Shown: positions 38,066 to 51,064 of the stretch, piece after piece
Layout of the letters: every line of letters begins with the position of its first letter
Position numbering within the stretch: the stretch's first letter is position 1
Assembly: GCF_901709675.1 (NCBI RefSeq)
Contig: NC_051088.1
Coordinates: 22,519,193 to 22,583,192, forward strand
Length of the DNA stretch: 64,000 bases
Origin: Syngnathus acus
Taxonomy: Eukaryota; Chordata; Actinopteri; Syngnathiformes; Syngnathidae
Reading direction: 5' to 3'
Notes under the pieces: model-generated
The model's database searches: none
Seen by the model: the letters and a program-made list of their open reading frames with translations, nothing else
What the model was told of the DNA's origin: nothing
Program-made: the position numbers and the translations under genes

Positions 38066-41000
38066 GTTGTCCCGAAGGTGCCTGAATAGGGAGGGGCGGG
38101 GCTGTGTGTGACGAGCCGGCGTCTATTGAGTGCGGACACGCGTGGATTGTCTCATGACTTTTATAGGAAAAAGTCTGCCCCTGTTGCTTCGACAATTTCC
38201 TGCCAGTCGATGACACGCTTAACTTGTTTTGTTTCACTTTTTTTTTTTTTTTTAAAGACTGGAGACACGCAAAAAAAGGTGATCTGCTCCAGGTTGTCCG
38301 CAGTTCAAATCCTCTGGGTCCTACTGCCCAAAGAGTTCTCACATGCACTTTGAAGCGCACAGACATTGAAATCCAGTGGTCCACTCTTCTCTCCTAATTT
38401 CCCAAAACATGAATGTGAGGTTCAATGAAGACTCAAACTCGGGCCACATCGCCATTGCGTTTTTCTGTTAACACCGCAAAACCATCACTTCAAAAAATAA
38501 TAATAATTTGAAATCAGACTTCCAGGAGAATGATGGCATGAAAATATAGCGGCCACCCTCACGTCACGCTTCAATTTGCATTTTTATTCCAAGACGTGGT
38601 TTTTACTCTCAATTTGTGGTGTTGCATTGACAAGCAATGATTTGCTGGATTGTCAAATGACTCAATTAAACGAGGATCAATCGATGATTCCAAGTGTGTG
38701 TTGTGCCAAAGACATCAAAGCAGGTCTTGTTCATTTCCGAGAAGGATGAATGTCTCCAGCGGGCGGCCTTTTCAAGTGTGCGGCCTCGGGGGAACCCGAG
38801 TCTGGAACCGTGACCCTCCTCTGAAACTCAATCACACATGTCGGGCTGGTTCACGGATCAAACCGCACCTCCGCTCCGATCAGCCAAGTAAGCGCTGGAC
38901 GAGCAGAATCTGCGTGGATGGAGCTCCGAGCAGACACGCGTGTGTGTATTTGTTGGCGCGCCATTTTCCAAGCATGTCCACCAAAGTGTAGCGATGCAGC
39001 GATACGAAGGGACTTCCTTCACATTTGAGGAATGCGAGCCATTGTGTTGATCAGCGGTCGAGGATTTACGAACGTACATTGCCAACAACGTGTCTGCGAG
39101 CTGTTTAGACAAGATCTTAATCAAGGCTCCAAAGGAACAATGTGCCAAGGAACCAGAAGAAGCCATTTTCACAACGGCAAAAGCTAGTCAAGTGTGTTTG
39201 CGGCTCGCACGTTTCACTCCAATGTTTTTGGACCTGGCTGTCTCCTGACCGTCATGTGACTTTGTGCTTTCGTCGTCACGCCCTACCGTGCGCTGGTCTT
39301 TCTATTCTTCTCATCCAAAGAGAGGCTCCAGTGCTGCTGTTCCTGCAATTGTTCCTTATCTGCTTTATTGTCCCGGCCCCCCCCCCCCCCCCCCTCTGGC
39401 ATGTTGGAAATGAAATGAGCCGGCCAGCGTCCCTCCCCGTCTCCTTACCTCTCCCATCCCTTTCCGCTGTCTGCTCCTCTCCGTCCATCATCTACTGCGT
39501 GTCGTTTGGCTCTGTCAATCTCGTCTCTGGCTTAAGTAAGAAGAGCAAGACGCAGCTGCAATTTGTCAGCCGCTGCGCAAAGTTCGTGTCGTGCTGAAGA
39601 AGCGAGCAACAAAGAGGCTGATTATTAGCTTATCGCGATGTATTCGTGGAGACTTGCTGAAAATTAGGAATGGTCCAAAAATTGCCTGGTGTGGCTCATG
39701 ATAAGAATGAACAATGTGCAATTTTGCACAAAAATGACCAAATTAAACGGGAATGAAGTAGCTAGCATACGAAAGAAAAAAAAAATGTTTGCATCAGCTC
39801 TTTATTTCTGAGTCGAGTCATGAAACTCAATTTCTCTCTCTCTTTTTAGTTTTACCTTTGTTGTCTGGCCTGAGAAGTTTGTACGTGAGCGCTGGCATTG
39901 TGCAGGCCGGAAGGCGAGCCTGGCGGCGCTCACGAGCGCAGTTCCGACTTCACGTCTTCGTCTTGTCCCGCTGCCGTGGTGCACGTAGCAAACGGAGGCC
40001 GTGCGCTGACGCGGCGCAGGGAAGTTTCACGGTACAGGCGAGCTCCACGCGACCTTCGGAAGAGAACTTCTAAAGTGTTCGGTGTCACTCACCTGAATTT
40101 CGGTTCCCATTGTATCTGTACGTTTAGAATTTCCCAAAGAGCAGCACAACCCAGTCCCCCTGAACTCAGTGTGAGGAGCTCAAGTGGCTCTCAAGGGTCC
40201 ACTCTAAGCCAGTCTGAAGTCCTCGAGCGAAACATGACGGCGTCCGCTCGCCCCAGCCTTTTTTGCTTCTCTTTGCACACCCTGATTACAAAATGCAATC
40301 ATAGAAATGTGTGACAAAAGGACAGTTGGAAGGCACATTCAGAATGCAAATTGCGTTTAATAACGTGTCTTGTGACTACATGCACACCCCTCGGCTCGTA
40401 GCTCTTACGAGCAGTTTTCTCTTGCAACCAGGCCGCACTTCTCGAGCGTGGGTGGCCAAGGGCTTCTCATTTCCTCCGGCTGTCTGCAGCCATTCGATGT
40501 CGGCGTGCTCCGTCAGGGCTGAGCGGACCCCCGGGAGTCCCCCAGAAGCCTCGGCGCTCACGCCGCTTCCTGCACATTTGAGAGAGCCCTCAGAATGGAG
40601 CGCCATTGTCTTGCCCGTTATCTGATGGCCTCAATGAACAAGGCGGACAAAGCCTCGAGACCCCCCCCCCCGCCCCTGGGGACCCCGCCCCTCCCTCCCA
40701 AATACACGCACACTTAACGGGCTGTTTTGAAACTCTCCTGGGCTTGTCTACAACGATCATGAAAAGTGCATATTGAAGGGTATAAATAGCTACAGACTAG
40801 TAAATCAACTTAATACAACATGGGCAAAGCAGCCATGGTGCTATTTTGTGACTCTCATCGGTACCAGTACCTATCGCATTCAATATAGATTATCTTTATT
40901 ATTATTTTGTCAGTCAACCAAATAAATACACTCAGTTCGCAAACACTTTTTATTTATTTATTTTTTTACTTATTTTTTTTATTTTCTTATTTTGTTTTTA

Positions 41001-41734
41001 TTTTTATTTTCACTTATTTTTTTTTATCTTTTTTTTTTTACTTTTATTTCTTTTGACGTTGCAAACCCTAACCCAACCCTAACCTGAAAGTCAGTCTGAC
41101 TTTGAAATTTTTACAAAACTTTATAAAAATACAAAAAGAAGTGTTTCAAAAACATTATAGTGTTTAAAACTACAATAAAGGTTCGAAAAACTCTGGTGAG
41201 AGACGCTAAGAAATGCTGTAAATAAATACAGTCGCAGTTGCAGCTAGTTAACTACAACACGGAGGCAGTGCCCTCTTGTGGAAGAGAGCAGTAGCGCAAG
41301 TGCAAGAAAACAAAACTGCGCACGGCGGGTGGCTGGGCTCGAGGAAGAAATCACATGCTAAAGACGCCGTCGACTCGAGGGGGCGCCAAAAATCAGCGGA
41401 AAATTCACCTTTTGATGAAGAACTCTTCAATCAAAAGGAAGGAGAAGTAAATTGAAATCAAAATGCAGAATATTTCTAAATATATGAGATGGAGGATCGG
41501 TGGTTGTTGCACAGTCACTGCTATATGAAAATTAAAAGATCATTGAGTTGATGAGCAGAACTTTAATTTATTTACTGTGAAAAAAAAAAACATATTAAAT
41601 GGCGATAAAACGTATAAATACATTTTGATAAGCTAAAATAAATAAAACAAACAAGAGCGGCAGCATCATTTGTGAAACAAGCAGTAATTTCCCCGTGTGG
41701 GAAAAATATATCTTGGATCTTATGGCCTTAATCA

Positions 41735-41812
41735 GGAGATTCCCGAACGGCAGGGGCTCGGATTTGAACCCCCAACCTCAAAACTATGAGGACAACCTCC
41801 AACTGATTCTTC
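41735..41812 (-). mobile_element. tRNA-like repeat fragment
   Basis: GGCTCGGATTTGAACCCCCA is the reverse complement of a GGTTCAAATCC-type B box. The neighbouring CAACCTCAAAACTATGAGG matches the usual continuation of a common fish interspersed repeat. Only about 80 bp is preserved. It is not a functional tRNA: no cloverleaf could be formed. Confidence 0.5.
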
Positions 41813-42414
41813 CATTTTCATCCTCCCTACTTTTTCTTCATTTCTTTCTTTTTTTTTGGAAGATCAAGCAATGGAAAAAAAAGTTGAATAATTCTACTTC
41901 TTTGATCTACACACACACGCACGCACACACACACGCGCGGGCACAAGTGAGGGTTCATTTCCATTTTTGATTTTTTCTTTTCCTTTCTGTAAGAGCGCCA
42001 GCGTCAAGATTTACCTTGGTGTGCAAATGTGCTGGAATAGGTTAAAAGGAAAGCTCGCAGCTTTCTCAAAGCACAAGTGCAGATGTGATGAAGTTAATTA
42101 AAAATTTAGCGATTCCTTTCTCCCATCCCAATTTAGGCGGCATCAAATAGGAGAAAACAGACGGGAGAAAATTGACTTGTGAGATGAGTGCATGCGCGCG
42201 CGTACGCTGGCAACAGCTCGCGTCAAATTGTGCAGATGTCGTCAAGCTTTTGCTTTTGCCCCATTTTGATGGATGGATGGATGGATAGAAGCAAGTCCTG
42301 CTTATGATTCTGGCTGAACTTTACCGATGAACTCTACGCCAGCATCAGCGATTGATATTGTTGCTATCAGACCTTTTTGCATCAGACTATAAAATGATGG
42401 AAATATTTTCAGAT

Positions 42415-42515
42415 TTATTTATTTATTATCTATATTTATTTATCTTTTATTGTTATTTATTTATTTATTTATTATTATTATTATTATTTTTTTTTTAATC
42501 TTTTTATTTTTATTT
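42415..42515 (+). repeat. TTTA/TTA-rich low-complexity tract
   Basis: Runs of TTTATT and (TTA)n ending in poly(T). Confidence 0.85.
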
Positions 42516-45500
42516 TGCTTGCATGCTTAACGTGCAGATCACTGACATAATGAACATATTTGGATGTATCGTTAGGGATTTTCTATCATTACATGATGAT
42601 GGTTATCGTCTTTGGCAAAACATTGCCATTATATTCACTGCAAATATATATTATATGAACTATTTTTATATTATTTCATATCAAGTTGCATTTATTGAGG
42701 TTTCTGACATTCTGACAGGTGTGTGCAATTTACGCATCTTTGGATCCACTCCTTCTCCAAATACATTTGAGAAATGTAACCTTACAAAAATATTTTTTTG
42801 TTTTAGACATTTCTCGACACGCCCTGTGAGATGCAGATGATAGAAGACAATTGAGATAATCACACTTGAATGACACCCTCAAACGCCGCCGCCCACATCC
42901 CACCCCCGAAGCCCTCCCCATCTTCCCAGTCGACGCCAACAAGTAGCCAGTGTGCTTAGTGTGTTGCCCCAAATTGCATCAGTGTGTTGACACAGGCAAC
43001 AAACCTTCTACCAAGTCTTCCATCTCCTCCTAAATCATCTTGCCATTCAAAAGAAAGGATGTCAAGTCTCAAGGTGCCCCCAGCCCGCCCCCTTCATGTG
43101 AGGATGATGCTCCAGGAGGGCTGGATGGGGGGGTTGGGTCGGGTCTGCACAGGTGTTGCAGCTGCATTGGTACATATCTGTGCAGGCAGCGCTATGTGCT
43201 AGCCTCCCCCCAGTGGACCCCCAACCCCCCCCCACACACACACACTCTTTTGCAGTGAGTGATATTCCAAGCAGCAGCCTTGCGCCTGTGATGGGCGTGC
43301 GCCGGGCCCCCTCCCGGTCCTAGGTGACTAGCGCTTGACTTGTTCAATTTGTTTGGAAGGCTCATTGGGCTCTTTGAAGCCACACATTGGAGCATAAATC
43401 ATAACGTGTCTGCTGGCGCACAACGGCTTTGAAATGCAACATCTGCGCGTGAATTCCCCTCGCTTTACAATTAGCTCGGAAACATCAACCGATTGATTTT
43501 TAATGACCCGGTCCGGTAACCCAGACCCTAAAAGTTGTGTTACCGGGATGGCATCCGGGCCCTGTCAAATTGTTTGGCCTGGTTGCTCCGTTGTTGACTC
43601 TTTCATCAGCGTCTTCCGCTCGTCGCCTGTTTGTTGGTTTGTTTTGCAAAGCGCAGCCTTCTGTTCAGCTGAGTCCCAGAGAGAAGCCGGGTCTGTCGCT
43701 CTAACTTTGTCTGAATGACGTTGACGCGCGGCCCGCCGCCGCGAGTCGAACACGCCGGAGCCAGCTGCTCCTTCGCACGTGAACCCGCTTCAAGTTTGCC
43801 GGATGAAGTTTGTCGAGCTCAAATCAGCAAGTGGCAAATATTGTGATGTGCCACATGAGTAGGAATACCTAAGATCCAGCTTTCAGAACATCAGGTAGGC
43901 GCATTAAGAATTCTTTTTGCCTGTTGAAGAGGCAAATAACAATCTCCATCAGATTTTTCTCTTTCCTCCCAATGTAAGTATTTGATCAGTCGTCATCCGT
44001 TGGAGTCGCTGAGGCGCAAACGCGCTTAGATGAAAGAACCCGTGTTGTCATTTTCTCTCCTCCTCCGCCACCGAGCTCGGCGCCTAAACAGCGGCAGGCT
44101 GATCCGTAGCGCCGCGCTGACAAGATGACACTTGCCCTGAGATGACGGAGGGGCTTAACGCCGAGTGGCGGCCCGGCGTTTACAAATAAATCCGGGCCGG
44201 GCTTGGCACTCCTCAGCTCAGCCCGCCGTGCCTGATTTCAGCTGGAGTCCCGCCATGAGGTCCTGTAAGCATGGCGAATTTAGGCCCCCTCACCCAGATG
44301 GCGTGTTGGGTCGTCACATGGAATATTTATGAGGCTTCAGCTCGGGCCTCCGATTTTATTTCGAGGATGCGAAGGATGATGTGTATTCTATGGGTCGGTG
44401 TTTGTTGGGTTGGCTAAAGCACACGCAAATGTTTGGAATTTGAAAATGTTTTGATTTCAAATGTTTACAGCGCAAGTCGCTTGTGAAGGCCCTGGCCAGA
44501 TTTGATTGGCGGAGAGGCTGAAATTTGATTGGACGGAAAAAGTCGACAACATCTCCATAAGAATTTTTGTTTTGGCGAAACAATAATACAATTGATTGTG
44601 AATGTAGTTCAAACCAGTCAAACGTGCAACGTCATTCTGTGTTTCTACTCCTATTTCACTTTTTATTTTCATTCCCTTTTCATTAGGAGCACGAATGATG
44701 ATGAAGGGATTAAGTGACTTTTTATTCTCCCAGGTCAAATGAAATCTCAGAGGCAAAAGAAATGATTAGAGCTGGCAGCTTGAATCCCAAAGACAGGTGC
44801 TGCCGTCGCCAAAGAACAAAGCTCCGCCATCCATCCATTCATCCATCCATCCCCGGATGCTACAACTTGATGGCTGTAAACGGTATCATCAAGCGCCGCG
44901 ACTCATTATTTACCTTTGTTCATCTTTGTCTGAGTGTGTTCCGAGACGCCAGATGATTGATAATTCCGTTGTTTGTTTGTTTTCCCCCCTTTTGTCTCTG
45001 CTTCTTTTTTTATTCATTCCACGCGGCGCCGCAGTGACAAGCGATTGTTGGGAATTCGTCTTTTTTTACGCGGCAAACGCTATGAATAAACAAGTCCGCT
45101 ATTTCTCGATAAATTAGTTGTCATCAATTTTAAATGGTAGACTGGGGGAAATGGATGAACATGGATTTTGAGCATGTCGAAAAGAAGCAGCAGCAGCAGC
45201 AGCACAGGCTGCAGACTGGTGGTGCGCCACATTGCACCATCCAGCCAAGAGCAAGTCAATGCCGGACCACAAGGTGGCTCTTTCACAATAAAGCTTGATT
45301 GATGTGGCACAAAAATGCTGAAAGGAATTTTCCATTTTTATTTTTCATCTTCCTTTGGAAAAATAACACTGACCAACGTTAATCAGAGATTAAATATTAT
45401 CATCTTGAAATATGCTCGAGAAGAATTGCCTTGACCTTTGACCTCACCTATCAAGGCCTATTAAACCAAGTGAGTTCTTCTTGATATTAAGAAATCCTTT

Positions 45501-47006
45501 GATATCATACTAAAGAAGAGTGCTTAAGATTGGACTGATATCACAGTCGTGTGTTAAAATAATCAAAATTCATAAAAGTTTCAATGATGCCAAACATTGG
45601 AACTTTTCCCACACTCATTCAAAAAGCTTCTGCTGGAAAATATTTGTTTTGTTTGGGCGGTATCGCACGTGTCATTGGCAGTTGCAGGTTGACGGACGGA
45701 CGGACCGACGGACGGGACGACTCGTGTGCTCACTCAGGCAGCCTCTTTCACATCAAACGCCTTGGTGTCGTATCCTGTCGAGATGATGAAATGATTATGA
45801 AGCAGCATGAAAGTGACACGCGCCAGATGGACCGTGCTCGTCTTTATCGCACTCGAGCCCCTCGTGCTACTCGCCTTTGATAAAACATGAAACATATGCT
45901 ACGTTCGTACTTTCAACATTTTCCGTGTTGCTTTTGGGCGGCTTTTCTGCAAATACCGGATCGGTTCCTTACACAAACATGGTCTCCGACAAAAAGATTG
46001 AAAATGTGCATTGCGAATGATGGCGGAGGTGCGCCATGTTCTTTAAGAAAAGGCAAATTAGAAGACAGCCTGCTCTTCTTTTGCCGTGTTCACACACTTC
46101 CCTTTCGTCTTCCGTCTCGGGCGCATGTCAAGTGATTGTTGAATTGAAATATTGATGTGGAGTATCAAAGCGTGGCGTAGCACTCCTGTGTTTCCAGAAC
46201 TAACCGTGGAGCGCTTTGATCAGATACTCCTGTGATCCGACTTCTGAAGTTGTTAAGAGTGCTGGAAAACAAAATGCAAACAAACTTCAAGTGCTCTTGC
46301 TAGTGATAAAAGTTTCCTTTGACAAGTGGAGAGGGGACCTGCCTGCCTGCCTTGGGGGAGTCCATGTTAACGGCCAAGAAATGAGGGACCCATTGTGGTT
46401 TTGTACAAACACACAAGTGATCCTCAAGAGCAGCAATATAACCAACTAGTAACTAATTGTAAGTGTATTGGGAAAATTTGATTATTGGGCAATCCAACAT
46501 CCTTTCATCTTCAATTCTTCCAGATTGCAAGATAAATGCGGATAAGCCAAATGAAATGAATCAATTATTAATTGATGGTTGGAACTTTTTTTTTTTTGCT
46601 GGGAAATGGATTGTTCTTGTCAATGTTGGAACGTTTGTGATGTATCAAATCAGAAGCAAAAACAAAAAAAAAAATACTTTCTTTGCTCTTAGAACAAAAT
46701 CGACATTTGGCAGAGCAATACACCACAACATGGAAAATAATTAGGAGCGCGGGGACCTGGCTAATGAGTGCGAGAGCGCTTTCAAACCATAACGAGACGG
46801 CTGGCGAGCCCATGGATCTGCATCGTGGCCGTATTTACGTCTTTATTTGACACGCAAAAAGTAGCGACGACTCATGATCGGCGCAATTTTAATGCAGCGT
46901 GAGGACGGAGCGCTTCAGCTAATGGATGAACGGATCGTTTTGATTTCCCAATTCTCTAAAGTTGTGCCACCTTAAGGAAGCACAATCGGTGACTCAATTT
47001 GAATCA

Positions 47007-47190
47007 AATTTGTCCGTCCGATTCACTAAAACGCAAGCTGTTTATTTGTTGTTGTGCTAGGCTAGCTTGCTAGCTCCCATGTTCCCTTAGCTAGGATTCA
47101 ATTTGTCGGTCCCATTCACTAAAACACAAGCTTTTTATTTGTTGTTGTGCTCGGCTATCTCGCTAGCTCCCACGTTCCCTTGGCTCGGAT
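47007..47190 (+). repeat. Tandem duplication, 93-bp unit
   Basis: Copies at 47007-47099 and 47100-47190 share ATTCACTAAAACGCAAGCT, TTTATTTGTTGTTGTGCT and CTAGCTCCCATGTTCCCTTA, with a few substitutions. Confidence 0.92.
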
Positions 47191-48899
47191 GCCAAACATG
47201 GAAGTCAGGCCACTTGAAGGCGCCGCTGCTGCATCATGGCACTCGAGTTCTCTTTGATAGCTTTGTGCCTGCTGAAGCGCCTTTGAGCTGCCTGCCGGGC
47301 CATCGTGTCTCAAACAGAAACACGCACACACGCACAGCGTGATCGCAACAGGAAGCAGGAAGCAGACTGAGGTATCAAATTGTGCCACTGTAAAGTCCAG
47401 CTGTTGATGTTGCTCCCGAAGGTCGTGAAAGGGAGTGTCATGCTAATTGGAGCCCAGCTTGCCCCGTCCTGGAGCTCAATACTTGCGAGCCAAGCAGCAT
47501 GTTGTCTGTCTGTCTTTCTGTCTGTGGCGTCCATTAGGCCACATTTGTCACAGGAGGGCCGTTTGAATCGGCGGCGTGCTGTAAAATGGCCTCTTTGACA
47601 TGGCCACCAGCACAAAGGCCGCTCTCCTGTGTGGAGCTCGTCCTTTTCCAGTGCAGATGGTCAAGACAGCTGGGACAATTTAGGGAGGAGGCTTTTAAAA
47701 CTTCAAACTGCCTCCAGCCATGGTCAAAACAGATTGACTTAGCCACTCCACTATTCAACGTTCTCCTCCGAGTTTACGATATCAGGAACCAAAAACAGGC
47801 CGGTGAGCTCGATTGATTTTCCTGTTTGGCAGGTTGAAAAAACATAAAAGACGGGTTGAGCCCTGCTGCAAACTAATCAATCTCGTTTTGTAACACTTGG
47901 CTGGTCGAGCGTTTTGTTTGAGATGGCGATCATCCCGTCGGCGACATCACGCGACACAATGAAGCGGACAGATGGCGGCAAGCAACTCGCACTTTTGACC
48001 TCCGCCATCTTGACTTCGGGCCGTCGGGGCGAGCGAGGCCTCCTCCGCTGTCCGAGACGCTACGAGAAACACCGACCTACATTCGCAACCTTCATTTAAA
48101 TATTTCTTCCGTGAAGGCCTTTTAATTTATTCCCAATGGGCTTCATTTTCTACTTGCTGCTTGCACGCCATGTGCATGTTTCCTAGTTTTGTCCAATCAC
48201 ATTTTAGCCCGTTGTCACGTTAGCGCCGGCCCACGGAAGGCCAATTTCCCCATGCACGACTATAATGGTATCTCCTCCCGAAGAGGAGAAAGCGAGCGGC
48301 CGCCTCGCTGCAGACGATGGCAAATGCGCGACGGTGCGGGCCTGATTAGCGGCCATCTCGGCAGCTGTTTAATGAACACGGGGACCTCTTTCTGTGGAAA
48401 TGAGTTTTCCCTTGAAAATCCAGGTCTATTTAAATGAGCTAACACGGGGAAGGTAAGCAGAGCCAGCCACATGAGCATTGTTTTCACAGTTCAAAGTGAG
48501 GAGAGGCTACTTTGCACTTCAAAGACACTCATCTGGGAGGCAGCGCACTAGAGGGGGGGGGGCGGGCGAGGGGGCGGGCCAGGCAGGTGGGGGATGTCGG
48601 AGGGTGGCGGGGGATATTTGCTTGGGAAGGAGGAGGGGGTTGATGAGAGGGGACAGGAAATAAGAGTCGGGGTAATTAACAACTTCTGCTCCCTAATAAA
48701 GCCGAGACGGCGTCATCCTTCGTCAGTATTTGGTCCTTCACTCAAATGAAAGTTGCTTCCAGTGTAAAAGAGCTGTGGTGACCTTTGGCAACACAAGAGC
48801 AAAAGGTTCCTTGCATCATTCACAGAACCCCCGAAGCGAATATATTCATTGCGTTGCACACAAGCTCGGAATATTGCTCTCAACGTTAAAAAAAAAAAA

Positions 48900-49180
48900 T
48901 GTAGGTGTCAAACTCAAGGCCCGGGGGCCACATACGGCCCACCACATCATTTTATGCGGCCAATTTGGAAAACAAATCAACTTCATGTGTCAATACTGAT
49001 ATTACAAATTTAGAAATAGAGATTTTGCTAGCAATTTTTATTACCATCCATATTTTTAAAATAAAGTTTTTACTAGTCTCATTTCGTTCTTCATCGGTTT
49101 GTTGTGTAGCACACACTGTGCCTTGAAAGCCCTCCGATGACCGAGATGCGGCCCGCAATAAAAACGAGTGCAGTGTCATG
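48900..49180 (+). mobile_element. hAT-like non-autonomous DNA element (copy B)
   Basis: It shares GTAGGTGTCAAACTCAAGG, the CCCGGGGGCC block, TTTTGCTAGCAATTTTTATT and a GCGGCCCGCAATAAAAA 3' block with the copy at 2244-2594. The terminal bases are degraded and no target duplication was found, so this copy is older. Confidence 0.7.
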
Positions 49181-50790
49181 TCGCGCTAAATCAGATCTAC
49201 AAAATGGCTTCTTGTAAGAGGAGCTTGTCAGCCTTCTCCTGGAGGTGCGTTTATTTAGGAGAAGCCAATTAACATGAGAAGCGGCTTCCCAGCCTGGAGT
49301 TCAACTCTTAACATTGTAATGGTGAGCAGACTCGCAGAATGAGATTAAGGCTCAATCTGCATTTAATGGAGCACATCTGAAGCGGCCTCCACTTGAACTC
49401 GCCGATGTGAGAATGTCACACGGGGCGGCCTATTTCATGTGTCACCTACTGGTGAGAACTCGCTTTGATTGAGTTTTATCAATTAGCTTTGTGTGTGCGT
49501 GTGTGTCAAGTGCTCTTCATTCTTCCATTCCACGGAAAAGTTTCGAATTCAGAGGAGCGGTTTGGACGATAAACATTTTGTGTGCTTGATCAGTTTGCGC
49601 CTGTGTTAAATTTCACGGCGGTTATGGATCATTTTTGCTGACTGGGATCCGAAGCGAACACTTCCGATTTCAGACACCGCTGCATTCGGAATAAATCAAT
49701 TATTATTCAAATTCCCACCGTGGAGATGAAGCAATAGTTGTCGAGTTAAAAATAATTTTTGACTGAGCTGCTGTTATGTATGCGAGATGTTTTTTATTGA
49801 ACAGAGTAAGCAAGTTTTTGGTCCTCAGTGGAGGAGAGATGGCGGCTTTGATATTCTACGTAGAATACAAGTAAGGTCGTTTCCGTGACGACTGCTAGAT
49901 TTTGTTCAAATAAAACGAGCTGTGTCACAGTTGAACTGGCCTTTAAAAAGCTTCCCAGTGGCATTTTAAAAGCACCTACTTAGGTTTCTAAAATGGACAG
50001 CAAATTTTCAATGTCATCCCAGCAGAACCGCTGATGTCATTTGTAATTGTTTTGTTCGTTTTTAGATGAGCTGAGGCCCCACAAATGATTACGATATTTT
50101 AGCCGAGATGCACATGACGAGAATTCTAAGTGCACGTTTCATGTGACTTTTTATTTTATCGATAATAAAGAAAAAATAGGACTTAGATCAGAGTTCATTG
50201 GCTCCCATTTTGATCTCTACTTCTGAAATTTGCTCAACCTGAAAGTGCAACCCCGCAAAAAAAGAAGGCTGTGCAAAGTGGCCGTGGGATGTTTTTGCAG
50301 ACTGACCACCAAGTGGTACTTGGACTTTGGAACAATAGCCAAGATCAGCATCAGGGTGAAGAACAGCAGACATACAATTGTTGTTGTTGGGTCACAAGTC
50401 AACCCAGACAACATGATGTTTTTTTTTTTTTTTATCCAGCCACTTTGGGACCCCGCTTGAAAAATGAGGGCCCTCCAAAATCACCAGTGGCCAAAAGAAT
50501 CACTGAATTCAATACAAATAGAATAATTTCTTTTTTATCCAGTATCATACTATAACGTACTATGTCAAAAGTTTCCGATCATAAATTGCGCGAGGAGGGA
50601 GGGTCGTCCCTCCACTTGTGTTCACATCAATGGAGGAGGAGATGGGAGGAGTCACTTGTTGGGGGGTCATCTTTTGCTTGAAATGGAGTGAAATGATGAG
50701 CGGCCCACCCCTTCATCTGACGCTCTCCTTTTCATTGACTCGCTCTCCTGCATCACACTGGAGACCCCGTGGAGCGGATCTTTTTGCCTC

Positions 50791-50797
50791 TATAAAG
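50791..50797 (+). promoter_or_regulatory. sp5l: TATA box of sp5l
   Basis: TATAAAG lies 274 bp before the sp5l start codon in a locally GC-rich stretch, predicting a transcription start near 50820 and a 5' UTR of about 245 nt. Inferred from motif and position. Confidence 0.5.
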
Positions 50798-51064
50798 ACG
50801 AGCACCCGCTCAGCCTCGTCAGGAGTTGATGGCGACGATTTCAAGCGGACCGCCCCTGCACGTACGTCCCACGCTGTGGAGCACCGCGACCACCTTTCGC
50901 CAGCGTGGACTTTGTTTTTGAATGCGGCGGGATTGTCCCGGTGCGGTTCTCCCGGGAGTGCGCAGGAGCCGCGCGCGTAAAAGCCTCACTTTGGTCCACT
51001 TTGCAGCCTCGCGTGGGCGTTTGCGTTACACTTGCGTGGTGGAGAAGACGCGACGCGAGGACAC

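Larger units (their letters stand above)
38066..50790. other. Gene-free interval upstream of slc26a10 and sp5l
   Basis: slc26a10 and sp5l point away from each other, so their promoters border this 12.7-kb stretch. No exon chain was recognised. It contains poly(C) at about 39377, T-rich tracts at about 40935-41050 and 42415-42515, a tRNA-like repeat fragment near 41740, short GGAT/CCAT runs (42270, 44822), a 93-bp tandem duplication and a second hAT-like element. GC-rich, TAAT-motif-containing blocks near 44020-44250, 46740-46960, 48270-48480 and 49190-49460 look non-repetitive and could be regulatory; this is only an impression. Confidence 0.5.

Noticed and set aside
39142-39597. A 151-codon frame upstream of slc26a10
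   Set aside because: Low-complexity composition, poly(C)-encoded prolines, no conserved motif and no plausible splice partners.
41735-41812. A tRNA gene on the - strand
   Set aside because: Only a B-box-like motif is present; no acceptor stem or anticodon arm could be paired. It fits a truncated interspersed repeat.
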